Shown here piece after piece: positions 1-12,726 of a DNA stretch of 64,000 nucleotides (position 1 is the first letter of the stretch; every line of letters starts with the position of its first letter). The notes under the pieces were generated by a model, which made no database searches, was not told the DNA's origin, and was given only the letters and a program-made list of their open reading frames with translations. A program made the position numbers and the translations under genes. Source of the stretch: Acanthochromis polyacanthus (taxonomy: Eukaryota > Chordata > Actinopteri > Pomacentridae); NCBI RefSeq assembly GCF_021347895.1, contig NC_067124.1, positions 198,501 through 262,500 on the forward strand, read 5' to 3'.

Positions 1-121
1 TTTTGAAACGATGATTAATCATTTCAGTTGTTTTTCAAGCAAAAACGTCATTTTTATTCTGTTTTTTGGTAAATCGATGAGTTCCTCTACACAATCTGAG
101 TTACAATTTTCAGAGGTCTCT

Positions 122-282
122 TCACATTTGTAGTTTTTTTCCAGGAAACGGTGCAAAAAAGTCAAGTTCAGTGCTAGAGAACATCAAACTTTGTCAATTT
201 CTGATGCAAATATGGGAAAAAAATCAGAAAATTTAAAGATTCACAAGCATTTAAAAGGTCAAAAGACCTGAGAAGGTTTTAC
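122..282. repeat. Direct repeat, copy 1 (about 160 bp)
   Basis: This segment recurs in the same orientation at 2310-2472 with few differences, for example a shared run ending in 'aaggtcaaaagacc' followed by 'gagaaggtttta'. No coding potential is seen. The Tc1 element starting at 294 inserted just beyond this copy. The family is not recognised. Confidence 0.8.
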
Positions 283-293
283 TGTACGACATA

Positions 294-507
294 CACACGT
301 GGACAAAATTGTTGGTACCCCTCAGTTAAAGAAGGAAAAACCCACAATTCTCACTGAAATCACTTGAAACTCACAAAAGTAACAATAAATAAAAATTTAT
401 TGAAAATTAAATAATCAAAATCAGCCATCACTTTTGAATTGTTGATTAACATAATTATTTAAAAAAACAAACTAATGAAATAGGGCTGGACAAAAATGAT
501 GGTACCC
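294..507 (+). repeat. Left terminal inverted repeat of Tc1 copy 1
   Basis: About 214 bp, the reverse complement of 1715-1928 with a few mismatches. The outer motif 'ggtaccaacaattttgtcca' and the inner motif 'ggtaccatcatttttgtcca' look like the two transposase-binding direct repeats of an IR/DR element. Confidence 0.85.
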
Positions 508-512
508 ATAAC

Positions 513-1546
<1,034 letters not shown>

Positions 1547-1714
1547 GTTCAGTGTGGTACACACCTTTTCACCAAACAGCAGGGTGACTACTTGTCTCCC
1601 TTTAAATAGGCAAACTGACTGATTATGAGTTTGGAAACACCTGTGATGTCAATTAAATGACACACCTGAGTTAATCATGTCACTCTGGTCAAATAGTTTT
1701 CAATCTTTTATAGA

Positions 1715-1928
1715 GGTACCATCATTTATGTCCAGGCCTGTTTCATTAGTTTGTTTTTTTTAAATAATTATGTTAATCAACAATTCAAAAGTAATGGCTG
1801 TTTTTGATTATTTAATTTTCAATAAATTTTTATTTATTGTTACTTTTGTGAGTTTCAAGTGATTTCAGTGAGAATTGTGGGTTTTTCCTTCTTTAACTGA
1901 GGGGTACCAACAATTTTGTCCACGTGTG
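1715..1928 (-). repeat. Right terminal inverted repeat of Tc1 copy 1
   Basis: Partner of 294-507. It ends CACGTGTG directly before the TA target duplicate at 1929-1930. Confidence 0.85.
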
Positions 1929-2309
1929 TAAGTACAGCTACAACCATCTTCAACTTTTCAATTATTTACCAACTATTCTGATAATTCCAGACTCATTTTT
2001 GATAAAAACAGTCTGAATTCTCACACAGCAGCTTATCAAAGTGAGTATTGTCAGTTTTTTCTCAGTAGACTGAATGTTTTTGGACAAAACAAGATATTAA
2101 ACATCATTTCGCTCTCAGAAGTGTCACAAGTTAGATTCTCATTCTGAATAAAGAGGTTTTATAGCGCACATAGTTCAGATATTTTGACTAAAATTGTTAA
2201 ATTGTTGGTATTATCTACTATAATTTTAAAATCTGTATAATCTCCATCAGATAGGAGCAGCAACCCCTCACAGAGGGGCGATAAAATCAGAATATCAACA
2301 TTTTTGGCT

Positions 2310-2472
2310 ATTTGTAGTTTTTTTTTCCAGGAAACAGGGCAAAAAAGCCAAGTTCAGTGTTAGAGAACATCAAACTTTGTCAATTTCTGATGCAAATATG
2401 GAAAAAAAAAATCAGAAAATTTAAAGATTCACAAGCATTTAAAAGGTCAAAAGACCAGAGAAGGTTTTACTC
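2310..2472. repeat. Direct repeat, copy 2
   Basis: Second copy of the segment at 122-282, same orientation, with small indels in A/T runs. It ends where the CATGGGC terminus of the element at 2473 begins. Confidence 0.8.
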
Positions 2473-3707
2473 ATGGGCATAACCACCATCTCAGAAGTGA
2501 GGGGGACAAATTTTTCAGAGCGATTTATCATTCTCTTACATTTAATTGCACCGTCCTTAGTGGCTAAAGAACCACATAATCCCTAACAGCCACAGTACAA
2601 TGCCAGGGGACCAACTAGGCTAGTTCTTTAAACTATAAAACTTTAAACTATAAAATCTAAAGTTTTAGTGGCCAAACTCTAGTTGAGTTGACAACAATGT
2701 CCCTTGAACATCTACTGGACGAGTAGCCAAAGGTGTCAAACACTGAACATGAAATGATCAGTACTGCCTGGTTTCTCCCTGCAATAGATATCTTATTTTC
2801 AGGAAGTTATAATCTCTCCTTACCTGTAAAGACCCTACACCCTTGTCCCTGCTGCTGGCCTCTGATCCATCTCCTCCCTGACTCTGCTCTTTCTGTTATG
2901 GCAATAAACATAAAAAATGTGGTAAGAAAAATTCTGAAATAGCATTAGGAAGAGTAAAAATTGCAGAAGAATTTAACCTCAAAATCACTTTAACCCATAG
3001 ATACATATTTTTTTCTCAGCCACATATATTTTTTTCACCTCTGCAGACCCTGCATGGTCAACATTACTGCTGGCTGCCGCCTCTGGTCCATCTCCTGCCT
3101 GACTCTGCTCTTTGTTATGGAAATAATCATTAAAAAAATCTGAAAATCAAAATTATGAGATAGAATTAGAAAGAGAAGGAGTAAAAAATTGTTGTAAATT
3201 TATACCATAGATAGCCTATTCTTTTTTCTCCTCCCTGACTCTCCTCTTTTGGGACCAAAAGACTTAAATACATGGAGAGCAATTGTGAGCACATCTTCTG
3301 CCCAGAAATGAAAGAGGACTGGGTTTATTCCAAGAATAAACTAATTAGCAGTAATGTAACAGAGGCAACCACATTTAAATTATTGTTAACTAGCTTAACA
3401 TATTGATATATTGCCACGTTTTACCTTGTCATCATTTAGCTAACAAGTCTGGCTCTGGCTGGTTTGCTAAACATTACTCCAGACGCACGTTCAGCACAGC
3501 AGCACGTCTCCTGTGGAACACCTGCGTTAGCATCGGTTAGCATGCGCTCATGGTGCATTCAAAGACGGCTTGGGAAAACACCTTACTGGATGCTAATAAC
3601 GGGTTTAGCTGTTGTAACGGCTGAAAAAAGTGCGGGGGACAGAGGGGACAGATGTGGAAAGTGCGGGGGACATGTCCCATGCGTACCCCACGTCCGTTAC
3701 GCCCATG
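2473..3707. mobile_element. Possible non-autonomous hAT-like element
   Basis: The left end reads CATGGGCATAACCACC. The right end, read in reverse, gives CATGGGCGTAACGGACG. Both ends are followed by a 'gggggaca'-rich stretch. Such a short inverted terminus resembles fish hAT elements. The interior (2600-3650) shows no transposase, only two diverged copies of a 'ctgctctttctgttatgg' segment near 2884 and 3105. No target duplication could be identified, so the call is tentative. Confidence 0.35.
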
Positions 3708-5660
3708 CAATCAACGTTGGTTCACAAACAACCAAAAGCCTCTAAAGACTCACTACAGCCAAGATAGAGACACAACTCAGGTGCACCAAATCCACTAATC
3801 ACTGCACATGTTAGCACCATGTGCTAACTGTGGCTAAAGAACCACATTTACCAAGACAACTATCCAGTACAAAGCCCTAAAACACACCAAGACACACATT
3901 AAAGAGCATTTTACTGCTGGAAGCTGCAAGCCAACACCTAAAGAACAAACTAAAGCAACAGAACCAAACCCGGTTCAGTGACGAGAAGCAGAGGAAATGT
4001 TTGACTGCAGACATAAAGCAGGAAGACACTGAGCTGCTCAGGTGTTCCTGATAACACCAAGCAGCCACCTGGACAGCCAATAGGAACACAGCTTACTGGA
4101 AGTCCAGAGGGCTGGCTTAGTGAAGGAAATTTAGTTTAAAGTTGAAGCAGAAAGTTAACAAAGAAAGTTAAAAATCACCTTCTGATACCTGAAATCTCTG
4201 AGTTTTCCCACAAAAAACGCCTGAACATGTCAAACTGGTTCCATAGTAGAACCTTCACTGTAAAAACGTCATAGTATGGTGTGTTGCTCCAAAAACATTA
4301 TGAACGGCTGTCTAGGGTTGCCGAGGAGCAACACAAGAAGATCTGCTCACTGTGAAAGATTATTGAGAGCAGCCTTTTGGGATTTCTATGCAGAACACTA
4401 TGAGGTTTGCTGAGCTGTGCACTATTAAATGAATTAAGAATATGGAGTATTGCTACTGTTTATTATTGTTCTCAGGTTTATTGTTAAATGTACAGAGTGC
4501 TGCTTACTGTATTTTATTGTATTATTAAAATTATTAAAATTTACATTACTGCACAGACTTTTACTGCAGATCAAGGGTACAGATTGTTGTTGTTCACTGT
4601 GTATTGGGTAGTAGTCATTTTGATTGTGACTGATTAGCATAGAGAACCCTGTGATGTTTCTGTTTTACAGCTGAGAACTAGTTGCTAAAAGTAAGAATAT
4701 TATTACTTATTTTAGGTGTGATAATTGTCAGTAAACATTCTAAGGAGTGGAAATCGACAGGGTTGTATATAGTGCTGTATTTGCACAATATTTGTCACTT
4801 AATTGCCCTCAGGAGTCTGTCATTGAGCTTACCAGTTTTACATAACAGGCAGATGCTGCAGCTGATGATGCTGGAATTCACATAAACAAGAAAACAAGTC
4901 CATTATAATTTGAATGAAAAGGTCATATACAGCTGTCCTACTGGGTTAAAGAGTCAAAAAAAACCCTGAAAAATACTTTGTAAAAGATAGAGGTCAGTAG
5001 CAGCTTTCATTTTTTCTTACAACTTTTTGGTGCCCCCCCCCCCCAAAAAAAAAAAAAAAAAAAATCTGTTGTACCTCTGTGTCCCCCAACTAAAATTAAT
5101 CTGGATCCACCCCTGTTTGTGAAGGCAAAATTATTCACTTTCTTCTGACTGAGGTGGTTCTGGTTTATGACACCCTAAATGCCGGTGTGTCTGCCGATTA
5201 CAGTCACCCTAAATCAAGTGTAGGTACCAAGTCACCCCAGATTACGCCTCAGGACATCACCCTTGACCCATGTTTCTCCTAAATTGAGGCTGTAATCATG
5301 TTTTTGCTCTCTCTGTCCCTAATATGACCCTGAGACAGACAGACGCTTGCTAGAGACAACATAAGAGTGAAAGGCAACTGTTTGTAAGGAAATAAAGTTA
5401 TGTTATTGTCCAGATGGTGCTCCTGAACAGACAAGGGTGTCTCCATATTTGGGTTGTAACCTAAACATGTCATGCCTCACAACTACATATACACCCAAAG
5501 CCAGAGAGACTCCTCAGATTTGATTCTGCCGGTGCTCACATCACTGAATCACTTCTCCTGATGTCATTAAACCTTATTCTCAACATAAGCCATGTGAGTC
5601 TCCAGAGTGTCTCTGAGTTTGCCTCCTGATTCTTCTTTCAACATCTCAGAATTTCCTAAC
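3708..5660. other. Non-coding stretch, no gene recognised
   Basis: AT-rich sequence with only short chance frames. A C-run followed by an A-run lies at about 5032-5064. No motif or transposon terminus could be supported. Confidence 0.5.
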
Positions 5661-5663
5661 ATT

Positions 5664-5930
5664 TGTCATGCAGTCATTTTCTCTTTAAGCACACTTGGTA
5701 CGAAAAGCTTGAAGGATTGGTTCAATTCAAGTGTCCCAGAGAGCCAGAAATGAAAGAAAATGTATGAAGTTCCACCGTTATTTATTAGATTTTCCTGCTG
5801 TGCTTTTCCTTGTTTCTGGTACGGTGTTGATTTCTGGTTCTGACCTGTGTAATTTCTCACTTGTTCTGTCCTTACCACTCGTAGATTTGAATCAATGGTT
5901 TAACAAAAAATTCTTCTCCTTTACACACCT
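5664..5930 (+). repeat. Dispersed repeat upstream of the TRIM region
   Basis: The stretch from 'gtcatgcagtcatttt' through 'ttctcctttacacac' matches 10441-10580 in the same orientation, with a larger internal segment here. The two copies bracket the TRIM gene. This suggests an old local duplication or a dispersed repeat. Confidence 0.55.
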
Positions 5931-7206
5931 CTACGCTCTAACAAATATCAGTGGCTTAACAGTTGTACGTATATTTAGAAAACAAATTGTGTAGAATTTG
6001 TTGTTAACAAATTTGTATCTTTGTTGTGTCTCTGATGATGTTTCTTTGTGACACTCAGATTGAATGTAATGAATGTGCAAACTTTAAATAACTTAGAGAT
6101 TTGAAAATGTGCATTTCTCTTTTACTTTACTTCAGAGATTTTACACAAAAGAAGAAGATATGTAAATTAATTTCAAAAATGTTTTCTTTTTTCAGCAAGA
6201 CTTCTTATCTCTATCAGTACATCATTAACTAACAGAAAAGTTAGTTGTTTTTAACATTTTTGCAGTTTTTACATTTTAGATTTACCATTAAATAAGAGAA
6301 AATGTCGAATTTTCCACAACAAATCCACATTTAGATAACAGCCAATGTTCATTTTTAGTTGAAATTATAGATTTACTGTAAAATTGGAGGAAAATGCCCT
6401 CTTTTTTTCTGTTTATATGCCACTTAAACACAAAAATGTCCTTTTCCCAAAACCCTTTTTAATATTTTTTTGTTCACAATACATAAACCATCACAATACA
6501 GAAATCACACAGAAAATTTCCCTTTCTAAACACTGATTTTCTAGGATAAACTCATGAGACATTACATGTTTCAGGAAAAATCAACTTGGTTCATCAATCA
6601 AATCAATAAATGTTGACATATTTATCATTCATTTCATCCACCACCAGTCTGTTCAGTTAGTTTGTCTCCACTGTATCAGAAGATAATCAATGTTGTCCTT
6701 ATTGATTATTGGTAGAGTCATAATAATAATACAGGTCTACATTCTTAAGCATTCAAGAAAACAAAGTTAAAATCATCAAATACGTTAATTTGCATTTCTT
6801 TGTACTGATCAAACATTTCCATTGACAATCAGGATTTTCAAACACAACAGTATTAGAAGCTCATTTCCCCACAAGTCATGTACAATAACTTTAGCACATT
6901 TAATGAAGCCCAGCAACATTTTAGCTTCTTACTGTGAGTATTTTCAGAGTCATAAATGAAATGATGGAGCACGTTTGATTCTCCATCCTTGTAATTTCAT
7001 TCTACTTGATGCAGCTGCACACTTTGAGGACAACATCTGCTTTGACTAAAATGGTTTTTATGTGTGCAGAAAATCAAAGATTCACTCCAGTCAACACTCA
7101 ATAACAGATATTTAAGAGTTTTGGAGCAGAAACACCACAGCACAGAAACAAAAATCAATTTACATGAACAGATTTTTTAACTCTTTGGCTCCTTTTTAAC
7201 ATCTGT
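5931..7206. other. AT-rich region downstream of TRIM
   Basis: No frame of note. The part adjoining 7206 probably holds the 3' untranslated region of the minus-strand TRIM gene. Confidence 0.4.
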
Positions 7207-8949
7207 CTACTTGAGCTCACAAAGTTCAACAAAGGAATCAACACCAGTAACTCTAAGTCCAGCATAGAGAGGCTGAGTGAATGTGGTCTGGACTCTGTGG
7301 ATCAAAGTCATGGTGTCAGAGACTCTGTAGAAGGACAGAATACCTGCACTGTGATCCAGATAGACTCCAATTCTGGAGGACCGAGGACCTGAGATGGGAG
7401 TGATGATGCTGTTGTGAATGAAAATGTGAGATTCTTTTAAAGCCCAAGATCTGTCGTTGTACCCAAATACACTTTCTGGTCCTGTTCTGCTGATATCCTT
7501 ATATGAGACTGCTACTGAAGCAATAGCTGTTCCTTGTTCAACCTCCCAGTAACAACATCCAGTCAGACTCTCTCTGCTCAGGACCTGCTGCTGGTCCCTG
7601 AAACTGTGTGGATGACCAATTGGCAGAATCAGAATCCAGTCTACCGTTGCTTTCCTGTTCTCATCAGACAATAATAACCGTCGGTGTGCTGTGTTTGAAT
7701 CCAGTGTAAGGTGACGCGAATACTGGAGAAACTCAGCTCTGGTCTTTAGTTCTGCTGGTGACAGGGTCTTCAATCCTGAAACTTCCTCTGGCCTTGGTAA
7801 GGTCTTGGTCCAGTCTTCTTTCAGAATATCCTGTAGTTTTACTCTGGTCTTTGGTTCTGTGGGTGATAGGGTCTTGATTCCTGAATCATCCTCTGGTCTT
7901 GGTGAGGTCTTGGTCCAGTCTTCTTTCAGAATATCCTGTAGTTTATCTCTGGTCTTTGACACAGCCACTGTAACGTCATCAAAGTATTGCAGACGGTGAA
8001 CACTGCTGATGTTGGCTGGGTTTGTGGATTCACTGAGGTCTAACATTTGAGGATAATTGTGTAGAAACCGGATGTGGTCTTCTGTTTGTGAGAGCTGCTC
8101 CAGCTCAGAGCTTCTCCTTCTCATCTCAACAAGCTCCTGCTTCAACTTCTCCTCAAGATCTCTGACTTTTCTCACCTCATCTGTCTGCTTGGATCTGATC
8201 TGCTGCTTCACATCACAGATTCTTTTCTCAATCAGACGGATGAGATCTTTGAAGGTCTCCTCACTGTTGGCTACAGCTTTGTCAGCAGACTGATTGATGG
8301 CCTCCACCTCCTGCTGAAGCATCCTCACATCTTTCTCTCTGTCCTGGATTCTCTGCTGGATCTTCTCTTGATTCAGCCCAACAACTTGTAGCTTGTCGTT
8401 CCGTTCTGCTGCAGCTGAAACTATGTCGTGGCCTTTATGTTCATCCAAGGAGCACAGATAACAGATACACTGCTGATCAGTGCGGCAGAAAATCTTCATC
8501 GCCTCATTGTGAGCAGAGCAGATGTTCTCCTGAAGCTTCTTGGACGGGTCCACCAGCTTGTGATTCTTAAATGCAGGAGATTGATAGTGAGGCTGGAGGT
8601 GTTGGTCACAGTAAGAGACCAGACACTGCAGACAGGACTTGACAGCTTTCAGTTTCCTCCCAGTGCAGAAATCACAGGACACATCTCCAGGTCCGGCATA
8701 GCAGAGATCAGCTGGAGCAGATTCAAGTCTGGTCTTCTTCATTTCCTCCACTAAATCTGCTAAAATGGTGCTTTTCTTCAGGTCAGGTCTCGATCTAAAT
8801 GTCTGTCTGCACTGAGGACAGCTGTAGGTTTCCTTCTGATCCTCTCCATCCCAGCAGTCTTTAATACAGTTCATACAGTAGCTGTGTTCACAGGGAATAG
8901 TCACCGGATCCTTCAGTAAATCCAAACAGATTGAACAGCTGAGTTTCAG
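7207..8949 (-). CDS. TRIM-family E3 ubiquitin ligase (finTRIM/TRIM16-TRIM25-like), 5' end missing
   Basis: Encodes a RING, B-box, coiled-coil, PRY-SPRY protein; such proteins are E3 ubiquitin ligases, in fish often in antiviral or innate-immune expansions. Numbering from the codon at 8925: the RING finger starts just before residue 1 (the first Cys codon is at 8937-8935) and continues through CEHSYCMNC and CPQC to about 43. A B-box 1-like cluster follows (82-125), B-box 2 (CSAHNEAMKIFC to H, about 136-166), coiled coil (about 185-285), linker (320-400), PRY-SPRY (about 404-570) with CYWEVE and GVYLDHSAGILSFY. The length of about 572 residues suits the family. The reading frame is open only to 8949, where TGA (8952-8950) stops it. 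No ATG precedes the RING, so the normal first 10-15 residues are absent. A Tc1 relic lies directly upstream, so the gene may be a 5'-truncated pseudogene or use a separate start exon. Confidence 0.85.
   Translation of the reverse strand: MKLSCSICLDLLKDPVTIPCEHSYCMNCIKDCWDGEDQKETYSCPQCRQTFRSRPDLKKSTILADLVEEMKKTRLESAPADLCYAGPGDVSCDFCTGRKLKAVKSCLQCLVSYCDQHLQPHYQSPAFKNHKLVDPSKKLQENICSAHNEAMKIFCRTDQQCICYLCSLDEHKGHDIVSAAAERNDKLQVVGLNQEKIQQRIQDREKDVRMLQQEVEAINQSADKAVANSEETFKDLIRLIEKRICDVKQQIRSKQTDEVRKVRDLEEKLKQELVEMRRRSSELEQLSQTEDHIRFLHNYPQMLDLSESTNPANISSVHRLQYFDDVTVAVSKTRDKLQDILKEDWTKTSPRPEDDSGIKTLSPTEPKTRVKLQDILKEDWTKTLPRPEEVSGLKTLSPAELKTRAEFLQYSRHLTLDSNTAHRRLLLSDENRKATVDWILILPIGHPHSFRDQQQVLSRESLTGCCYWEVEQGTAIASVAVSYKDISRTGPESVFGYNDRSWALKESHIFIHNSIITPISGPRSSRIGVYLDHSAGILSFYRVSDTMTLIHRVQTTFTQPLYAGLRVTGVDSFVELCELK
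7741..7950 (-). repeat. Tandem duplication of 105 bp inside the TRIM gene
   Basis: Two in-frame 105-bp (35-codon) units encode the linker between coiled coil and PRY-SPRY. The motif KLQDILKEDWTKT appears twice, each time followed by PRPE and KTLSP. The period was measured from 'ggtcttt' at 7741, 7846 and 7951. The units differ at several positions, so the duplication is not brand new. Confidence 0.9.
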
Positions 8950-8952
8950 TCA

Positions 8953-9660
8953 GAAACCAGTCCAGAAGCACTTCTAGAAAGCCCCAGAGCATGATACCCC
9001 CACCACCATGCTTGATGGGAGGTTTGGATTTCATGGGATTAAAGGCCTCAGCTTCAGTTTTTCTTCCATCTGACCACAGAACTTTCATCCAGAAGGTCTT
9101 TTCTTTGTCCATGTGATCAGCAGCAAACTTGAGTGGAGCTTTAAGGTTCTGCTTCTTCAGTCAAAGTTGACGGATATAATGAAGGTGGTTTTAAACATCT
9201 TCCCATCAGGAAACGCTTAGTTTCTGATTTAAGTCCAAAACTCTGAACAGAATCTGCTCTAGACCAGGTTAGCTTCACAGCATCGGCAGACTGAAGGGAG
9301 TAACCCCCACCAAACAAAAGCCTGGAAAAGCATCAAAGAAGAAGAATGCAAAAGTTTGGAGATGTCAGTAGGTCACACGTTTGATGAAGTTACTGCAACT
9401 AAATATTCAGTCTTATTCACTTTAATCTATTTTAAGTTTTTTCTGTTCCAATACTTTTGCTCCCCTAAAAATGTGGTGTTCCGTTACAAATAATGCTACC
9501 TTCTAAGTTGTGTATCAGATCCAGATGTAAATACCTGGAAATGAAAGCTGAAATGTTGATCTCTCGTCTCATATTCACGGTTTGATGTCAAACCGAATGT
9601 TTTCAGTCTCCAGCAGAAATAAAGGAAGTGGCCTCACTGTTCCAATACTGCTGGAGGGGA
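8953..9660 (-). mobile_element. Tc1-like transposon relic
   Basis: On the minus strand, 9112-8985 encodes a decayed piece of a Tc1 catalytic domain: FWMKVLWSD, then KHGGGGIMLWG. The stretch near 9440-9660 includes 'gttccaatacttttgctccc' and 'cctcactgttccaatact', which resemble the terminal and subterminal parts of a common fish Tc1 family. The relic runs into the TRIM RING coding sequence at about 8950, with no recognisable TRIM start in between. Confidence 0.65.
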
Positions 9661-10440
9661 GTGTTTATGGAGTAAATATCCAGGATGAACAGAACGAGCA
9701 TTATAAAGAGTATGAACAATGGCCTGGACATGAGATAGAGAATCTATGCAGTGTATAAATGGCATGATCAGCCAGACTGTGATGCAGTTCAGGATGTTCT
9801 TGATGGTGCATCAGTAAAAGTTGGCCAGGATCCTGAGAGACCAGTTGATTTTCCTCAGTGAGAATTCTTTATCATGATCACAGGGGTGAGTACAAGCAGG
9901 TGGTAGTCACTCAGGCAGCACAGAGTTTTGGTACCAGATTGGATGAATTTAACCTAGGGAGGAGTTCTCAGGTTTCATTTCAACCCAGGAAGAGCAGATT
10001 CTGTATCAGCTTGGTGTTTCTGTAGCCACTATTGAAAGAGTTTGTGACACCAGATTGGATGAATTCAACCTAAAAGTACATCCTGCTCACAGAGTACAAC
10101 CTCAGCTTATGCTGCTTTATGTCTTCATTTATACCCTCCAGAGTTTAGAACATCACAATCTATGTTTTGCAGTCTGATATACTTAAAGTATAGCAGTTTA
10201 TTTTACTGTATAGAGCCTGTAGTGCATCATCAGTAGAGAATATCCACATGATAAGTGGCTGCAGCCTCCTTTTATAATCTTTCTTTAAACTCCAACCTGT
10301 CAGGGAGGGAGGAAATCAAAGGACTCATTTGAAACTATTTCTTTCTGCGACTCGGACTTATGTTTGTTGGGTTTGTCATTCTTTCACCACCAGGAGTCTC
10401 CCTTGGCTCAGTTTTCCCTGTTTTTTTTACACTTCCAGTC
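9661..10440. other. Non-coding stretch
   Basis: No gene recognised. A short phrase 'accagattggatgaatt' occurs twice (about 9932 and 10048), suggesting small internal duplication. Origin unknown. Confidence 0.4.
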
Positions 10441-10580
10441 CTTTGTCATGCAGTCATTTCTCTTAAAGCACACTTAAGTACTAAAAGCTTCAAGGGATTG
10501 GTTCTTCTCAAGTTTCCCAGTGAGCAGATAGACAAATTTACTATAAATTTTAGGAACTTTTCTCCTTTACACACAGGGAT
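10441..10580 (+). repeat. Second copy of the dispersed repeat at 5664
   Basis: Shares 'gtcatgcagtcattt', 'aagcacactt', 'aaaagctt' and 'ttctcctttacacac' with 5664-5930 in the same order and orientation. Confidence 0.55.
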
Positions 10581-10619
10581 GGATCAACCGGTTTGGCATC
10601 GTGAGGTAACTGCCACCCC

Positions 10620-10876
10620 TAGAAGATTCCTTGCCACCCCGGCTACCACCCCAATTCTGAACAATCTAATTCAAAAATATCTATATGAAGGGTTGTGGCC
10701 GGTTGGAAAGAGTGAAAGTCATTTTGGAAGAACTTCACAGTTCCCGCTGCCTCAAGAAAGAAAGGAGTATCTTCAAGGACTCAACTAACCTGGGCCACTA
10801 TCTGTTTGAACTGCTGCCATCAGGCAGAAGATACAGGTGTTGCGGTGGTGCTTGTGAATGCACCATGAAGCCGTAA
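10620..10876 (+). pseudogene. 3' end of a LINE ORF2 (L2/CR1/Rex-type)
   Basis: The frame from 10685 reads ...STNLGHYLFELLPSGRRYR..., which matches the C-terminal 'HxLFxLLPSGRRYR' motif found downstream of reverse transcriptase in many fish LINEs. Only this tail is left. No reverse transcriptase domain lies upstream. Confidence 0.6.
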
Positions 10877-12280
10877 CAGTTCTACTCCAGATAGGAGGCG
10901 ACCTGAGGAGCTGCTCATAGCCCACCTCACTCATGTGGACGACAAAATGTGGAAGGAAGACAGCAGTTAGACTGGGTTAGACCACACGGTAATAGAACTG
11001 TACACAATGGATTAAACGCGAATAGTGTCTAAGTTCACATAAAGTGTTTGTTTGAGAGACGAGCCACGGTTTCCAGTGAGTCTGGGCCTTGCTAATTTTC
11101 ACTTGTGTAGCTAGCTAACGGTAAAGAGCAGCCACAGAAGGATGGAGGGGGTCGTTTATTCAAGTTATTATTATTATTTGGTATTTATAACCTGTGGTTT
11201 TGAAAACACACCGAGTCAAGAGAAATCCCACAGTGACTCAGACTTTACATGACAACGTGTAGCTAAACTACATTCTGTTTGTTTAATGCTGGTTTTTATG
11301 CGTAACACCAGCATGGATGTGTTTCATCATAGTACAGTCTTTTCATTTAGTTTACTGCTAAACAAAACATCTTTAAGTGTTTAGTAACTCTTTAAATTGT
11401 CCACATAAGATTGTATCATAGTTAATAATGAAGACTGTCAAATGAAAAACAGAGTTAAGTCAGTGTGAATCTTTTAGGAGACAGTACAGAATGAAGAGGA
11501 AGGGAACCATCAGCAGCTTTTCCAGCCTAAAAGAAGAGAGGAGGAAGAACATCCCAGAGAGGAGATGGAGGAGGAAGAGTTAAAGGCATTATGGAGGATG
11601 TTTTTGTTGTTTAATTTGTCTGATTCACATAGAATGAATGTACTGACCTTTAGTGGACTTGTATGTATGGTTTCTAAAAGAATAAAAAATAAAAATAACT
11701 GTGGACATGGCAGGACCTGAAAAACATCAGCCAATCAAAGCGCGCAGACCGAGGCGTTTGGTTTGCTCCCTTTCCTGTCAATCAAAAATCTTCCGGCTCA
11801 GGCCGAGTTACGTAGATTACGTACGCCTTGGACTTACGTGTTTTGTGTATGTGTTGCTTTGGTATAGCTTCGTAGTTAGCTGGCGACTTGTTTTGCAAGT
11901 GGCAAGTGGCACAAGTGGCATACAATGACTCCTTACGATTGTTGCTGAAAATCCCAAGACACAGAAGTGCTAGTGAGATGTTTGCCTACTGCAATGTCAG
12001 ATCCTGCGCAGCTAATGTGAGACATTGTACATTTCATTTATGTGTCGTCTTCTGGGTCATCAAAACTGCATTGTTCAATCCTTGGCTTGTCCCAGGGTAA
12101 GTTCAGCCAGATTCACATCAAAAATGTGGCAGCAATGGCGCCTTTGTCTGTATGCTGTTTAAAAGCGTGCTAGCTTTATTTTTACCCCATCTTATTTCTT
12201 ATTCTCGTTTTATTTACCTGTATATATTTCACATCTCATGTTTTTTTAAAAAAAATCTATGGACCATCTTTGTGTCCTTA
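10877..12280. other. Non-coding stretch with possible LINE 3' tail
   Basis: No coding region recognised. The end, 'tccttaataaagctgaatgaatg', looks like a retroelement 3' end running into a TGAA-type microsatellite. Which element it belongs to is unknown. Confidence 0.4.
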
Positions 12281-12287
12281 ATAAAGC

Positions 12288-12323
12288 TGAATGAATGAAT
12301 GAATGAATGAATGAATGAATGAA
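12288..12323. repeat. (TGAA)n microsatellite
   Basis: About nine tandem TGAA units directly after 'aataaagc'. This is typical of a LINE or SINE 3' tail. Confidence 0.9.
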
Positions 12324-12726
12324 ACCATATTTACACACAGAGACAAGAACGGGTCCGAAAATAAAATAAAAGCGGCGTTCAATCCACCGGAATGTTCAAT
12401 GAATCGAGCAACACGTGCACAAACCCGAAACAAGAAATGAGGAGTCAAGTTAGACTCAATGAGGAGCGACAACAACAACAACCGCGAACCGGAACTTCTG
12501 GTTGTTTTTTTTTTCAAAAGAGACACTGATGGATCATAAGATAATGTTTATTTTTTGCCGGTGAAAAATCAAGAAAAGCGACAGGATGTTCATTTTGCTG
12601 TGATGGAGACTTTTGCGGACCATAGCAAAAATAAATAAATGATGAATTATAAAATGAAAATTAAAAAAATATGATTATTAAACAGTAAATACAGCCTAAA
12701 AACCTATCAGACACATTCATACACAC

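Noticed and set aside
10360..10788. 142-codon plus-strand frame
   Set aside because: It crosses the end of a dispersed repeat and a LINE tail in a different frame. It is not a single gene.
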